DNA from: a virus
Strand: one strand, 5' to 3'
DNA: 56,988 bases
IMG/VR virus record: IMGVR_UViG_3300009012_000001
Location: 1 to 56,988 of that record
The position numbers and the translations under genes are program-made. The notes below the pieces were generated by a model. The model ran no database searches and was not told the DNA's origin. It worked only from the letters and a program-made list of their open reading frames with translations. Positions 44,579-53,669 of this stretch are shown here, in pieces. Within the stretch, counting starts at the first letter, position 1. The number at the start of each line of letters is the position of its first letter.

Positions 44579-47524
44579 TCACCAGTACGCCCCCACGAAC
44601 GGCGCGGCGGCGTCCTTGGCGCGCCAGGTCAATTCCGCTTCCAGGTCCTCCATCGTGGCGAACCGGAAGGTCTGGGGGCCGACCCCGTTGGGCGGGACGG
44701 TGTAGTCCCTCGACGCGGCGAGTTCGAACTTGAAGTCGAACCCCTGGCCCAGGATTTTGTTCGCGTCGGAGGCGTAGGTCAACGTGTCCGCGTTCATGTA
44801 CCCCGGTTTGCCGCGGAAGTATTGCCGCCACGTGTCCAGCACGGTCTGGCACCGCTGGCGGACCTGGTCGGTCACGCGCATCCCGTTTTGCTGCAGTTCG
44901 TAATTGGCCAGCAGCAACTGGTCGCGGCAGATGAAGTGTTTCTGCAGCAGGCGGTCCGGGTAGGCGGCGATGTCGCGCTGCAGCAGCGGCCAGTTCCGCC
45001 AGAACCGTCGGCGGCGCACGGCCTCGGTCAGGTAGCCCGTGTGGGCGATGGCCGCGTCGGACAGCACGACCGTCAGGCCCGGCCCCTCGTTGAGCCCTAG
45101 TTCTGGGTGCTCGTGAATCATGCCGAAGAAGCGCATCGTCTTCCCGCCCTGCGGGGCGCGGCGGAACAGGCGCACGGGCAGGTCGGGCTTGAAGGTCGTG
45201 TCGCAGGCGAAATGATGCTGGCGGATGGAATACCCGTTGAAGATGTTCGCGCGCAGGTACTTGGGGACGCGTTCCGGGTCCATCAGCCGCTCGTCCGTGT
45301 CAATCCACAGCACCCAGTCCATCGCGCAGGCGCCGAGCGCGTCGTTGCGCGGGGCCTCGAACCCGTGCGCGACGGCGTCGCGGGCCGGGACGACGCGGGC
45401 ACGGAACGAGTCGGCGATGCGCCGCCCCTCCGGGGACAGGCCGGTGTCGGCGACCACGAATTCGTCGACCACATCCACCAGCGACCGCAGGCACCAGCGC
45501 ATCTGGTCCTCCGCGCCCGCCCCCGCGATGACCGCGGCGGACACGGTCTGCCGCGGCCGCTGCAGCCGCAGTTTGCGGCCCATGTCGATGGGCCGGACGG
45601 GGGTCTGGTCGGCTTCGTAGGACACGAGGTGCCAGCCCAGGGCCTCGCCCGTGCGTTCCTCCAGCGTGAACGGCATGGTCTGGACCGAAAACCGCGGCTT
45701 GTGGCCGAACATGTCGTGCAGGTCGTGCGGGTCGAATTCCCAGACATGCGCGCGGTGCGGATAGAACCCGTCGGCCAGCGGGTTCGCGCTGAGGTATTCC
45801 CACGGCCCGTACGGCACGGTCAGGAACACGGCGCCGCCGGGCTTCACCCATCGTTCGAGTTTGGTGACGGTCGTCCACGGTTCGGGCAGGTGCTCCAGCG
45901 TTTCGCCCATGAACAGCAGGTCGAACGGAGCGTCCGCAGCCAGGTCCGCGTCCTCGTCGCCCACGCGGAATTCCAGGTTCGCGGGACGGACGGCGCGTTC
46001 GGCGCGGAATCGGTTGGCCCAATCCACGCCGTGCTTGTCGACGTCCACGCCCAGGAATTGCCGCTCAGGAAATTGGTTGCTGAAACCCACCGTGTAGCAG
46101 CCGTGCGCGCAGCCGTAGTCGAGGACCCGGACGGCCGTGGGCCGCTCGCGGAGGGACTGGACGCAGGCGGCGAACCGTTGCTGGTTCGTTTCCGCGTCGA
46201 AGTCCGGCGCGTGCGTCTGCCCGATTTTCTCGTACTGCGCCGTGTAGTCATCCGGCCCTCCGTCGGTGAACGCCCACTGCTCGCGCAACAGCGCCCGGAT
46301 GCGGCGGGCGGGTTCGTCGTCCAGGCCCGCGACCGCTCGCTTCGCGGCAAGGATGTCGCTGTGGCGGATGAAGTGGTAGGCGAGCCGATGCGGGCTGTCG
46401 TTGTTCGCGGCGATGAGCCGGTCGAACCCCGCCGCCCAGTCCGCGGCGACGCCGGACCAGTCCAGCGCCTTGGCGCGTTCCAGGCCAGCGCGGCTGGCCG
46501 CGTCCCACGCCGCGTCGTCGCGCACATAGCGCAGCACGGCCTGCACGAACGGAGCGACATAGTCCGGGTTGACACGCGCACCCGTCCCCTCGCCCACGAC
46601 GGCGGGGATGTCCACCAGCGTCCCGGCGCCTGGGGCCAGCGTTTCCGGGAGCGCCCCGCGCGCGCTGCTGACGACGGGCAGACCGCACGCCTGCGCCTCC
46701 ATCGCGCTGATGCAGGACACCTCCGCGAACGCCGGCTGCATCGGGGACGGCGTCGGATAGACGTACACGCCGCCCGTGAGGTAGTGCGCGTAGAGTTGGT
46801 CCTTCGTCAAATGCCCCAGCCATTCGACGCGGTCGCCGAACGCGCGCATCCGCTCGTCGATGGACTGGTAGAACGGCCGCATCTCCTGGACGGTGTTGTC
46901 GTACCCGCAGACGCACACCCGCAGGGCCGGGTCGGCGGCGAGCAGCGCCGGGAACACGGCGCCGAGCAGGACGTCCAGCCCGCGCTCCGGCCGGGCCGCG
47001 AACAGCAGCTTCTTGCGGTCGCGCGCCGCGCCAGGAGCGATGTGCGCCCGGACCCGCGCCAGGTCCACGCCGTTGCGCGTTGTCCACAGGGCGTCGTCCG
47101 GCAGCGCGTACACCTCCCGGTACTGCGCCCGCATGAACTCGCTGAGGACCATCACGCGGTCCACGTTCCACATGGTGCCGCGGAAGCGGGCGGCCTGGCG
47201 GCCCAGGGCGAGGTCGTGGCACCACAGCAGGTTGAGGCGGCTGGCCATCCGCTGCCCCAGGGCGTCGGGCGTGCGCTGGACGACGCAGACGTCGTGCGGC
47301 ACCGTCTGCGCGTAGACGCCGAACTGGTCGGCGGGGAAATAGGGGACGCCGTCGTACTCGCCCGGGCGGCCGTGGCTGAAGACGCGGACCCGCAGGCCCA
47401 GTTTGGCGAGTTCCCGGGCCACGCACAACGCGGCGGTTTCGGACCCGCCGAGGGCCGCGTGGTCCAGCGTGTCGCCCTGGAAGGGCATGCCAGGCGCGAA
47501 CATGAGGACGTCCAGCCCAGTCAT
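44579..47524 (-). CDS. Tri-domain protein: glycosyltransferase (GT-B), methyltransferase, glycosyltransferase (GT-A)
   Basis: 981 residues from ATG 47524 (ATGA overlap). Residues about 1-400 are a GT4-type transferase (DVLMFAPGMPFQGDTLDHAA, FAARPERGLDVLLGAV, AMEAQACGLPVVSSARGALP). About 430-660 are a SAM methyltransferase (RVLDYGCAHGCYTVGFS, DLLFMGETLEHLPEP, VFLTVPYGPWEY). About 680-981 are a GT2-type transferase (VVDEFVVADTGLSPEGRRIA, DWVLWIDTDERL with DTD, RLFRRAPQGGKTMRFFGMIH). Fusion suggests the steps act on one nascent glycan. It shares the operon with the sugar-nucleotide enzymes. Confidence 0.85.
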   Translation of the reverse strand: MTGLDVLMFAPGMPFQGDTLDHAALGGSETAALCVARELAKLGLRVRVFSHGRPGEYDGVPYFPADQFGVYAQTVPHDVCVVQRTPDALGQRMASRLNLLWCHDLALGRQAARFRGTMWNVDRVMVLSEFMRAQYREVYALPDDALWTTRNGVDLARVRAHIAPGAARDRKKLLFAARPERGLDVLLGAVFPALLAADPALRVCVCGYDNTVQEMRPFYQSIDERMRAFGDRVEWLGHLTKDQLYAHYLTGGVYVYPTPSPMQPAFAEVSCISAMEAQACGLPVVSSARGALPETLAPGAGTLVDIPAVVGEGTGARVNPDYVAPFVQAVLRYVRDDAAWDAASRAGLERAKALDWSGVAADWAAGFDRLIAANNDSPHRLAYHFIRHSDILAAKRAVAGLDDEPARRIRALLREQWAFTDGGPDDYTAQYEKIGQTHAPDFDAETNQQRFAACVQSLRERPTAVRVLDYGCAHGCYTVGFSNQFPERQFLGVDVDKHGVDWANRFRAERAVRPANLEFRVGDEDADLAADAPFDLLFMGETLEHLPEPWTTVTKLERWVKPGGAVFLTVPYGPWEYLSANPLADGFYPHRAHVWEFDPHDLHDMFGHKPRFSVQTMPFTLEERTGEALGWHLVSYEADQTPVRPIDMGRKLRLQRPRQTVSAAVIAGAGAEDQMRWCLRSLVDVVDEFVVADTGLSPEGRRIADSFRARVVPARDAVAHGFEAPRNDALGACAMDWVLWIDTDERLMDPERVPKYLRANIFNGYSIRQHHFACDTTFKPDLPVRLFRRAPQGGKTMRFFGMIHEHPELGLNEGPGLTVVLSDAAIAHTGYLTEAVRRRRFWRNWPLLQRDIAAYPDRLLQKHFICRDQLLLANYELQQNGMRVTDQVRQRCQTVLDTWRQYFRGKPGYMNADTLTYASDANKILGQGFDFKFELAASRDYTVPPNGVGPQTFRFATMEDLEAELTWRAKDAAAPFVGAYW

Positions 47525-47805
47525 GCGCGCGTCTGCCGCACCACGAACCGCTCGCGCCGCACGAAATTGTAGGCGCTCCCGGCCACGGTCTTCAGCGCGA
47601 ACCATTCCCACAGGTACAATTCGCTTTCGCTGGTCGGCATCGTGAACAACGCGTAGTAATGGGTGGTGTCGGACTGCTGCGCCGTGATGGACGCGACGAC
47701 CGTGCCCGCCACGCCCGTGACCTTGAAGATGGGCGCGGAATCCGGCGCCACCGAACTGACGAACGTGAACTGGACCGTGTCGTTCGTTTCGAAGACGTCG
47801 GTCAC
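47521..47805 (-). CDS. Hypothetical beta-rich structural protein
   Basis: 94 residues from a GTG that overlaps the previous stop (GTGA). ETNDTVQFTFVSSVAPDSAP, then GVAGTVVASITAQQSDTTHY. The layout resembles a small Ig-like or jelly-roll fold. Between the repeat-rich tail protein and the sugar block. Confidence 0.55.
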   Translation of the reverse strand: MTDVFETNDTVQFTFVSSVAPDSAPIFKVTGVAGTVVASITAQQSDTTHYYALFTMPTSESELYLWEWFALKTVAGSAYNFVRRERFVVRQTRA

Positions 47806-49007
47806 TGCGTCGTCCGGACCGCCCCGACCTGGATGCCGACGGGGTCCGTAGCCTCCAGCCGCCGTCCGACGACGTCCGCCGCGCCCGTGAACCGCCCCAA
47901 GGCGTCCGCCGCCGCCGCCCGCCGCCCGAGCGCGTCCGCCGCCCCGACCGCGCGCCCGAGGTAGTCCATCGCGTCCACGCGGGCGAACATCACGCGGATG
48001 AGCACCGTGATGACGCTGGTCACCACGCTGTCCAGGAGCAGCGTGCCGTCGCGGACGAACAGTTCCCGCAACTCGCGCATCAGGTCGGAGATGAACAGAC
48101 GCTCCTGGCGCGTCAAGTCCACGGTCGAAAACCGCCAATCCAACAGGTAGACGCCATCGGTGAGAAGCCGCTGCCGTACTGTCTGCGGATACGCCGCATC
48201 AGTGAGAAACATCTTGTCCAGAAAGCCGTGCAGTGCGTCTCGGATGGCACGGTCGGAGAGGAACAACCCGTCTTGAATCAGATGGTCTTGGGCACGGATG
48301 GCGCGGTCGTCGAGGTAGAGATAGTCCGTCACGGCGCGGAGGATGACGCCGACTGCCCCGCGTTCGACGGCCGTCGCCACCGTATCGAGGAGATACATCC
48401 CCTCGCGACGCGCCATCTCCAGCGTCTTCGTCGCGCGGTCGGAAAGGAACAGTCCTTCGAGGAACTGCCGCGCCAATTCCGATTTCCGCATATCGGACAG
48501 GAAGACGCCTTCACGCAGGAACCGTTCGAGTGCGCGCACGGCGGTGTCGGCGAGGTACACGCCGTCGGCGGCGAACCGCTGGCGGATGGCCTGGACCAGC
48601 GCGCTCTCGCCGAGCAGAAGCGCGTCGACAAACGGCCGCGCCAATTCCGACCGCCGGACGTCGGACAGGTACGCCCCGTCCCGCAGGAATTTCTCCAGGA
48701 GTTTGACCGTCGCGTCGCCCATCAACGGGGCATCTCGCGTCAGTTTCTCTTGGATGCGAGACAACACATCGCTGAGGAAGAATCCCTCGCGGAACGGTTT
48801 TTCTTGCGCGCTCGTGCGCGGGTCGGCCATCAGGAACGTATCGAGAAACTTGCGCTCGATAATCTTCGCGACAAAGTCCGCGAGATAGAGTCCGTCGCGG
48901 GTCGTAATCCCGAACTGTTTGGGGAACGCCGCCGTCCACGAGTCCGAGGGCGCCAACTTGGGCGGGCGACGATAGACCCCGCGCCCCCGCCCGACGGGTT
49001 GCGTCAT
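47802..49007 (-). CDS. Repeat-rich tail protein with about fifteen 18-19-residue repeats
   Basis: 401 residues. From about residue 38 to 330, units of about 18-19 residues recur, with consensus R/L-D/E-G-hydrophobic-Y/F-L-S/A-D-x(10-12). Examples are RDGLYLADFVAKIIERKF, REGVFLSDMRKSELARQF and IQDGLFLSDRAIRDALHG. A second 10-residue repeat closes the protein (five units like AADALGRRAA). It resembles the 'DSLSLSDSVSR'-type repeats of some phage tail proteins. The units probably stack as a rod with alternating turns. The N-terminal about 35 residues are basic and Pro-rich and may attach to the virion. Confidence 0.7.
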   Translation of the reverse strand: MTQPVGRGRGVYRRPPKLAPSDSWTAAFPKQFGITTRDGLYLADFVAKIIERKFLDTFLMADPRTSAQEKPFREGFFLSDVLSRIQEKLTRDAPLMGDATVKLLEKFLRDGAYLSDVRRSELARPFVDALLLGESALVQAIRQRFAADGVYLADTAVRALERFLREGVFLSDMRKSELARQFLEGLFLSDRATKTLEMARREGMYLLDTVATAVERGAVGVILRAVTDYLYLDDRAIRAQDHLIQDGLFLSDRAIRDALHGFLDKMFLTDAAYPQTVRQRLLTDGVYLLDWRFSTVDLTRQERLFISDLMRELRELFVRDGTLLLDSVVTSVITVLIRVMFARVDAMDYLGRAVGAADALGRRAAAADALGRFTGAADVVGRRLEATDPVGIQVGAVRTTQ

Positions 49008-49462
49008 GCTTCCTCCAGCACGACGACGGCGGACACGGTCAACGCGGCGGCGGGTGCGGTCGGAAACTGGATGGCAATCCGCGAGCTGGTGACCGCCGAG
49101 ACCGTGATGCGCGTTTCGGGCGTCGGCAGATAATGCCAGCCGTTAATGATGTTCTGACTGTCCCGCCAGAGCGTGGCCAACACGGTGGACGCGCTGCCGG
49201 TCGCGCCCCGCACAATGCCGCCGAAGACGACCGTGTTGCCATCCAGCAGGTTTTGCGGGGTGATGGAGGTCCCCAGCGCGGAAAAACTCTGCGCGGTGCG
49301 GATGATGGCCACCGGCAACTGGGTGCTCGTGGTGCTCGCGTCCTGGCTGACCTTGACTTCGTGGATGGTGAAGCCCGCGATGGATGACGGCTGAATGAAG
49401 AGCAAGTCCGACGCGACGCTGACCGATGTCCCAGACAGGACCGCTGTGTAGAGTCTGCCCAT
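49004..49462 (-). CDS. Hypothetical virion protein
   Basis: 152 residues (ATGA overlap). Many short strands (RLYTAVLSGTSVSVASDLLF, IAGFTIHEVKVSQDAS, ALTVSAVVVLEEA) give a beta-sandwich pattern. It lies between the repeat-rich tail protein and the two large paralogous proteins. No family recognised. Confidence 0.55.
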   Translation of the reverse strand: MGRLYTAVLSGTSVSVASDLLFIQPSSIAGFTIHEVKVSQDASTTSTQLPVAIIRTAQSFSALGTSITPQNLLDGNTVVFGGIVRGATGSASTVLATLWRDSQNIINGWHYLPTPETRITVSAVTSSRIAIQFPTAPAAALTVSAVVVLEEA

Positions 49463-49466
49463 GGGC

Positions 49467-50717
49467 TTACATCCTCAGTTGGGTGCGTTCGCGGTTTCGG
49501 AAAATGAATGTCGGTGCCGCGACAACCGTATCGCCAAACGCGAGATAGCCGATTTGGCTCAGGACGGAATCCTGGGCAGTCCACGTGACATTGAATCCGG
49601 ATGCCACGCGGCCAGTCAAGCTTCCAGTCCAGAGGGCGATGAGGCCATCGGCGCTGGAAACTTGCAACACTGCCACGATATCATTCCGTCGATTCGCATT
49701 CGAGAGATTGAGGTCTTCCACGCCTTGCCAGACCGTCCCCGCCCGAGCAAAATCGCCCGCCCCGATGCCACACATCGCATGGGCGGTGATGGTCGTCGCA
49801 CTCGCATCCTGCCACGTCGCCAACAGGAGCCCCGCGGCGGAAAACCCCACCGTCACGGCCTGGCTATTTGCGCCCACGATACCACTTTTCGCGAACACGT
49901 CGACGGCGTAGGTGCCGCCCCGCAAGGCAAGATACGCGATTTGGTAGGCACTCGCCGGGGCGTCAATGATATTGAGGCTAAACCCATCCGTCAGCATGGC
50001 CGTATGGTCCACTTGGAAATCAATGGCGGCAGTATCAGTCAATCCCACCAAGCAGGAGTCCGCCCGCTGATGACGCATCGCGTCCACCCCGGTGGTCATG
50101 GTTTGATTGTCTGCCGCCGTCAGCGCCCACGCCCAACGTTTGGTCGCGGATTGCGCCGCCCCCAAGGTCCACTTGAGGTTCGCCAAACTGTTCCCGAGTT
50201 GGCTCGCGAGCACGTTCGCGGCGAGGAACAACACGGTATCAGGTTGGAATCCGACGCCGCCAATAGTCTGTGTCCCCGTGACCGCCGCCAACGAAAACAC
50301 ACCGACTTTGGCATTCGTCAAATCCGTCCCACCCAACGCCAAGTAATGAATCCAGAGGCTCGTGGCGGTGGTGGACCAATTGAGATTGAAGCCATCGGAC
50401 CACAACGTCGAACAATCACAGTCGTATTGGACGCTGCCCGTACCATCAAGCAACACCTGAAGTGCCTTGGTGGACATGCGATGCGCCGTATTCGTCGTCG
50501 CGACCGCATCATCGGCACCGACCCCCACCGTGAATTGCGCATCCGATGATGTCGCGAATCCAAACCCCCACGCCACGCCGGCGACCGTCCCGCTCCCAGT
50601 GGTCATCCGGTCCGACCACAAGAGCAGGGCTTTGGGCTGGAATCCAAGCCCGCCCGTCGATTGAACACCCGTGGCCACGGGCGACCGGAGAATATCTTTG
50701 CGCACGGAGAAGGCCAT
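49467..50717 (-). CDS. Virion protein, paralogue of the protein at 50725
   Basis: 416 residues from ATG 50717. It repeats a unit of about 130 residues two to three times: GFQPKALLLWSDR, WGFGFATSSDAQFTVG, then LWSDGFNLNWSTTATSLWIH and YLALGGTD; the second unit has GFQPDTVLFLAAN, MRHQRADSCLVGLTDTAAID and MLTDGFSLNIIDAPASAYQI. The same unit builds the adjacent 541-residue protein. Probable tail-fibre or decoration protein. Confidence 0.65.
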   Translation of the reverse strand: MAFSVRKDILRSPVATGVQSTGGLGFQPKALLLWSDRMTTGSGTVAGVAWGFGFATSSDAQFTVGVGADDAVATTNTAHRMSTKALQVLLDGTGSVQYDCDCSTLWSDGFNLNWSTTATSLWIHYLALGGTDLTNAKVGVFSLAAVTGTQTIGGVGFQPDTVLFLAANVLASQLGNSLANLKWTLGAAQSATKRWAWALTAADNQTMTTGVDAMRHQRADSCLVGLTDTAAIDFQVDHTAMLTDGFSLNIIDAPASAYQIAYLALRGGTYAVDVFAKSGIVGANSQAVTVGFSAAGLLLATWQDASATTITAHAMCGIGAGDFARAGTVWQGVEDLNLSNANRRNDIVAVLQVSSADGLIALWTGSLTGRVASGFNVTWTAQDSVLSQIGYLAFGDTVVAAPTFIFRNRERTQLRM

Positions 50718-50724
50718 CAGGTCG

Positions 50725-52350
50725 TCACAGAATGTTGGTCCACGTCCGGTCCTCTTTCGCGCCGTTGTAGATGGCGTAGAACGACCCGTCATCAATCACC
50801 ACGGCGGTCGCCTTGGCGTAGCCCGCCGGCAACATCGCGGGGACATCGGACGCAAATCCCGCGGCCCAGGCATCGCTGCGCGGGTCGAACCAGATGTACG
50901 TGCAGGCTTGAGGGTCCAAGAGATGGAATTGGCGCGCGTAGTTTTCGACGAACGCACTGCCCCGGTCGATGCTATAGGATGACGGCTCGTAGGCGGTCAC
51001 CATGACGACATCCGTCCCCGTCACAGCGGCCCAGGGCCGGAAGTTGTTCACCTGCGAATTATCAATCGCCGCATCCACCACATACCAGACCTTCCATGAC
51101 TGCTGGTCCGGCGAAATGGGCAGGATGTCGACCGTGCAAATCTGGGACGCGACGGCGGGGTTCGGCGACCACGTCAATTCCCAGGTCGCGACCGCCGCCG
51201 TCAAACTACTCGTCGCCGCGGCCGTCACTGAATTCGGCGCGGTCGCCATCCGCATGGCCTGCGATTGCGTGACCGAGGACGCGGCCATGCCCAACACGGC
51301 GTCACGCGCCTCAACCCAGACCGCGCCTTGATTCCCCATGAGGTCCGCCGCGCCGAGACTGAATTCGCAATCCCCCTGGATGGTCGTCGCCGACGCCAGC
51401 CCCCAGGAGCACCACAGCATCGCCAGCGGCGAGGTCGGCGCGGACTCGGTGTAGACTTGCGGGGCCGGATTGGTCGGTTTCTCAGACGTGCGGACCATGT
51501 CGCGGTGCAGAGCGGCGTTTTGGTTGACCGCGTCGACGTGCTTCCACGCCAGGTAGCCGAACTGGTAGCCCGTCGCAGGGGCGGTGACATAGTTCAACTC
51601 GAACCCCGTCGGTTGAATCGTGTTGAACGCCGCGCGGTATTCCAACGCCCCTGTGTCGGTCAGGCCGAGCAGCAATGAATCCGCCCGCTGCGTCCGTACC
51701 GCGTCAACTAACGTGGTCATCGTCTGGCCCGACCGCGCCCCGACGGCCAACGCCCATTGCTGCAGTTGCGACACCGCCCCCAATGAATACTTCGCGTGCT
51801 CCAACCCACCGCCCACCGCCGCCGTCGCGGACAGCAGGCACATCGCCGTGGGGGAATAGCCGACGCTGGTCACCTTCGTCCCGGCCGTCGTGCGCATGGT
51901 GTCCACGCCGGACGTGACCTGTTCATAGTCCGTCCCGCCGACCGCCAGATAATGCACCTGCGCCCCGCTCACGACGGCGGTCCAGTCCAAGACGAACCCG
52001 TCCGCCCCGAAACTGTTCGCCGCCGCGCCCATGAGGAGCGCCCCAGACGAATCGGGGAGGTTGATGGCGCGCGCCGTGGACCAGTGCCGCGCCGCCTGCG
52101 TCGTCGTGCGACTGGCGACCGCGAACCCGGCCGCGCACTGATTCGACGCGGTGGCGAACCCGTACGTCAGCGAGGCGTTCGGCACGAATCCGTCGTCGGT
52201 CTGGCCTGTCCCGAAACAAATCAGGAATTTCGGCGGGAACCCCAGTCCGGTAATGGCCTGCGGCCCAGTGGTGCCTGGGCAGAGTGCGACGCCTTTGGTC
52301 GTAAAGGCACTTATGGCGGTACGCGCGGCGTGGCACGCACCGCGTCCCAC
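50725..52350 (-). CDS. Virion protein built of the same repeated domain
   Basis: 541 residues from GTG 52350 (GGCGG upstream); the start is uncertain. Units read GFPPKFLICFGTG, then VHYLAVGGTDYEQVTSGV and GYSPTAMCLLSA, QTMTTLVDAVRTQRADSLLL and FELNYVTAPATGYQFGYLA. The order matches the 49467 protein. The C-terminal about 200 residues (WKVWYVVDAAIDNSQVNNFR, FHLLDPQACTYIWFD) are unique and may be the receptor- or capsid-binding part. Confidence 0.65.
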   Translation of the reverse strand: MGRGACHAARTAISAFTTKGVALCPGTTGPQAITGLGFPPKFLICFGTGQTDDGFVPNASLTYGFATASNQCAAGFAVASRTTTQAARHWSTARAINLPDSSGALLMGAAANSFGADGFVLDWTAVVSGAQVHYLAVGGTDYEQVTSGVDTMRTTAGTKVTSVGYSPTAMCLLSATAAVGGGLEHAKYSLGAVSQLQQWALAVGARSGQTMTTLVDAVRTQRADSLLLGLTDTGALEYRAAFNTIQPTGFELNYVTAPATGYQFGYLAWKHVDAVNQNAALHRDMVRTSEKPTNPAPQVYTESAPTSPLAMLWCSWGLASATTIQGDCEFSLGAADLMGNQGAVWVEARDAVLGMAASSVTQSQAMRMATAPNSVTAAATSSLTAAVATWELTWSPNPAVASQICTVDILPISPDQQSWKVWYVVDAAIDNSQVNNFRPWAAVTGTDVVMVTAYEPSSYSIDRGSAFVENYARQFHLLDPQACTYIWFDPRSDAWAAGFASDVPAMLPAGYAKATAVVIDDGSFYAIYNGAKEDRTWTNIL

Positions 52351-52682
52351 AACGTCCGCCAGACATCATCCGTCACCACGGTCCCGGTTTTCTGATTGAG
52401 CACCGCGAACCCGACAGGCGCCAGCGCCCCCGCTCCGTAGTCTCCCGTCACGGGGTCATACCAGTAGACATCCGCGGTGCCCCAGCGCGGGTCAGTGCCG
52501 TGGACATAATCGACATACGCCTCCACGGTACTACTCCCCACCACACTGGCATAGGGACGCTGGCGGTCGGAATAGAACGCGATGATTTGCACGCCCGTTG
52601 CCGGGGCGAGGGTCCACGGCAGTTGTGCGGACGTGACCATACTCTTATCCGCATACCAGATACGCCACCCCACAATCGCCAT
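52311..52682 (-). CDS. Hypothetical virion protein
   Basis: 123 residues. VGWRIWYADKSMVTSAQLPW, QIIAFYSDRQRPYASVVGSS, then GTADVYWYDPVTGDYGAGAL. A Trp/Tyr-rich beta domain. It overlaps the next gene by about 40 nt. Confidence 0.55.
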   Translation of the reverse strand: MAIVGWRIWYADKSMVTSAQLPWTLAPATGVQIIAFYSDRQRPYASVVGSSTVEAYVDYVHGTDPRWGTADVYWYDPVTGDYGAGALAPVGFAVLNQKTGTVVTDDVWRTLWDAVRATPRVPP

Positions 52683-52728
52683 GGCTCGTCGTCCGCGGTC
52701 GCGGCGGGTGCCTGACGCATCAACTCCT

Positions 52729-53235
52729 TTACGAACTGCCGACGTTGGTTTCCAGCGTGATTTTCAGCAAATCCGAATCGGCCAGCGTCACGGACGCGAA
52801 CGTGACGCGCTGGAATTCCGCGCCCTGGCCGCTGCCGACGTGGTTGAAAATCCCGGACTCGCGGATGGCGACGGACTGAATGGACTCCGCCGCCCCGCCG
52901 AAGGTCGCCACGGCGGTGTAGACGTTGACCGTCGTGAGGCCGGCCGTGTTCGTGGACAGCGCCTTGCGCTTGATTTCCCCGTATAGCCCCGGCGTGCTGC
53001 CGTCCGTCAGGGCCTCGGCCGTGGTCCCGGTGCCGACGGCCATCCACGCCATGATGGACCCCGGCGCGGTCTGGTTTGAGTCGCCCGCCACGCGCCGGGC
53101 CAGGAATTGGCGGCCGCTGGTGGGGTTGAGGTTCTGGTATTCGGCGTGTTCGTCGGGTTCGTCCAGGTAGTAGCCGCGCCACCCGCGGTAGACGTCCACA
53201 TAGACGCGGCCCCAAATGACGAGCGGTTCGGCCAT
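52729..53235 (-). CDS. Hypothetical virion protein
   Basis: 168 residues. VIWGRVYVDVYRGWRGYYLD, then GSIMAWMAVGTGTTAEALTD and VNVYTAVATFGGAAESIQSV. Strand-rich, the C-terminal part resembles tail or decoration proteins ('AVGTGTTA', 'YTAVATFGG'). 46 non-coding bases separate it from the next gene. Confidence 0.6.
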   Translation of the reverse strand: MAEPLVIWGRVYVDVYRGWRGYYLDEPDEHAEYQNLNPTSGRQFLARRVAGDSNQTAPGSIMAWMAVGTGTTAEALTDGSTPGLYGEIKRKALSTNTAGLTTVNVYTAVATFGGAAESIQSVAIRESGIFNHVGSGQGAEFQRVTFASVTLADSDLLKITLETNVGSS

Positions 53236-53246
53236 CGGAATCCCCC

Positions 53247-53327
53247 CTACCTCCGCGTATTGGTGCCGACTGGACGCAGGATGGTGGTGACGGTTTGCCC
53301 AGATGATTTCGCCTTGGGTGTCGTCAT
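53247..53327 (-). CDS. Possible 26-residue peptide gene
   Basis: ATG 53327 overlaps the previous stop (ATGA). MTTPKAKSSGQTVTTILRPV then GTNTRR: basic and short. It follows the coupling style of the genome but shows nothing that identifies a function. Confidence 0.35.
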   Translation of the reverse strand: MTTPKAKSSGQTVTTILRPVGTNTRR

Positions 53328-53656
53328 CGCATTTTCACCACGAGTTGGAAGTCGCGCTGGGCGCCCTGCGCGGCGCTCGATTCCAGGCGCAGGTAGGGGA
53401 ACGGGAAGGCGATGTCCTGCAGCGTGACGGCCGCCGACCCCGTGCCGACCAACCACCCCCAGGGGCCGGTGCCGTCCGATTTCCCCAGGCGCACGAAGTT
53501 CGCGGACGTCTGGTCCACGTTCCCCTGGATGAACAGGGAACACGCCGTGAGGACGGGCGCCCACAGGCCGAACAGGGTGCCGTTCGGCACGGCGACCGTG
53601 CTGCTGACCGTGGCGCCGTTGGCGATGGTGACCGTCGTAACCGTGACCGCTGGCAT
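53324..53656 (-). CDS. Hypothetical virion protein
   Basis: 110 residues. VTTVTIANGATVSSTVAVPN, FGLWAPVLTACSLFIQGN, then ITLQDIAFPFPYLRLESS-like strands. Beta-rich; in the head/decoration cluster. Its TGA overlaps the small ATG at 53327. Confidence 0.6.
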   Translation of the reverse strand: MPAVTVTTVTIANGATVSSTVAVPNGTLFGLWAPVLTACSLFIQGNVDQTSANFVRLGKSDGTGPWGWLVGTGSAAVTLQDIAFPFPYLRLESSAAQGAQRDFQLVVKMR

Positions 53657-53669
53657 AGGCGGCCCCCCT

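Noticed and set aside
45107-47572. A plus-strand frame of 821 codons opposite the tri-domain transferase
   Set aside because: It is a mirror of a clear minus-strand gene with recognisable domains. Its product is low-complexity (Arg, Gly, His rich) with no domain, as expected in high-GC DNA.
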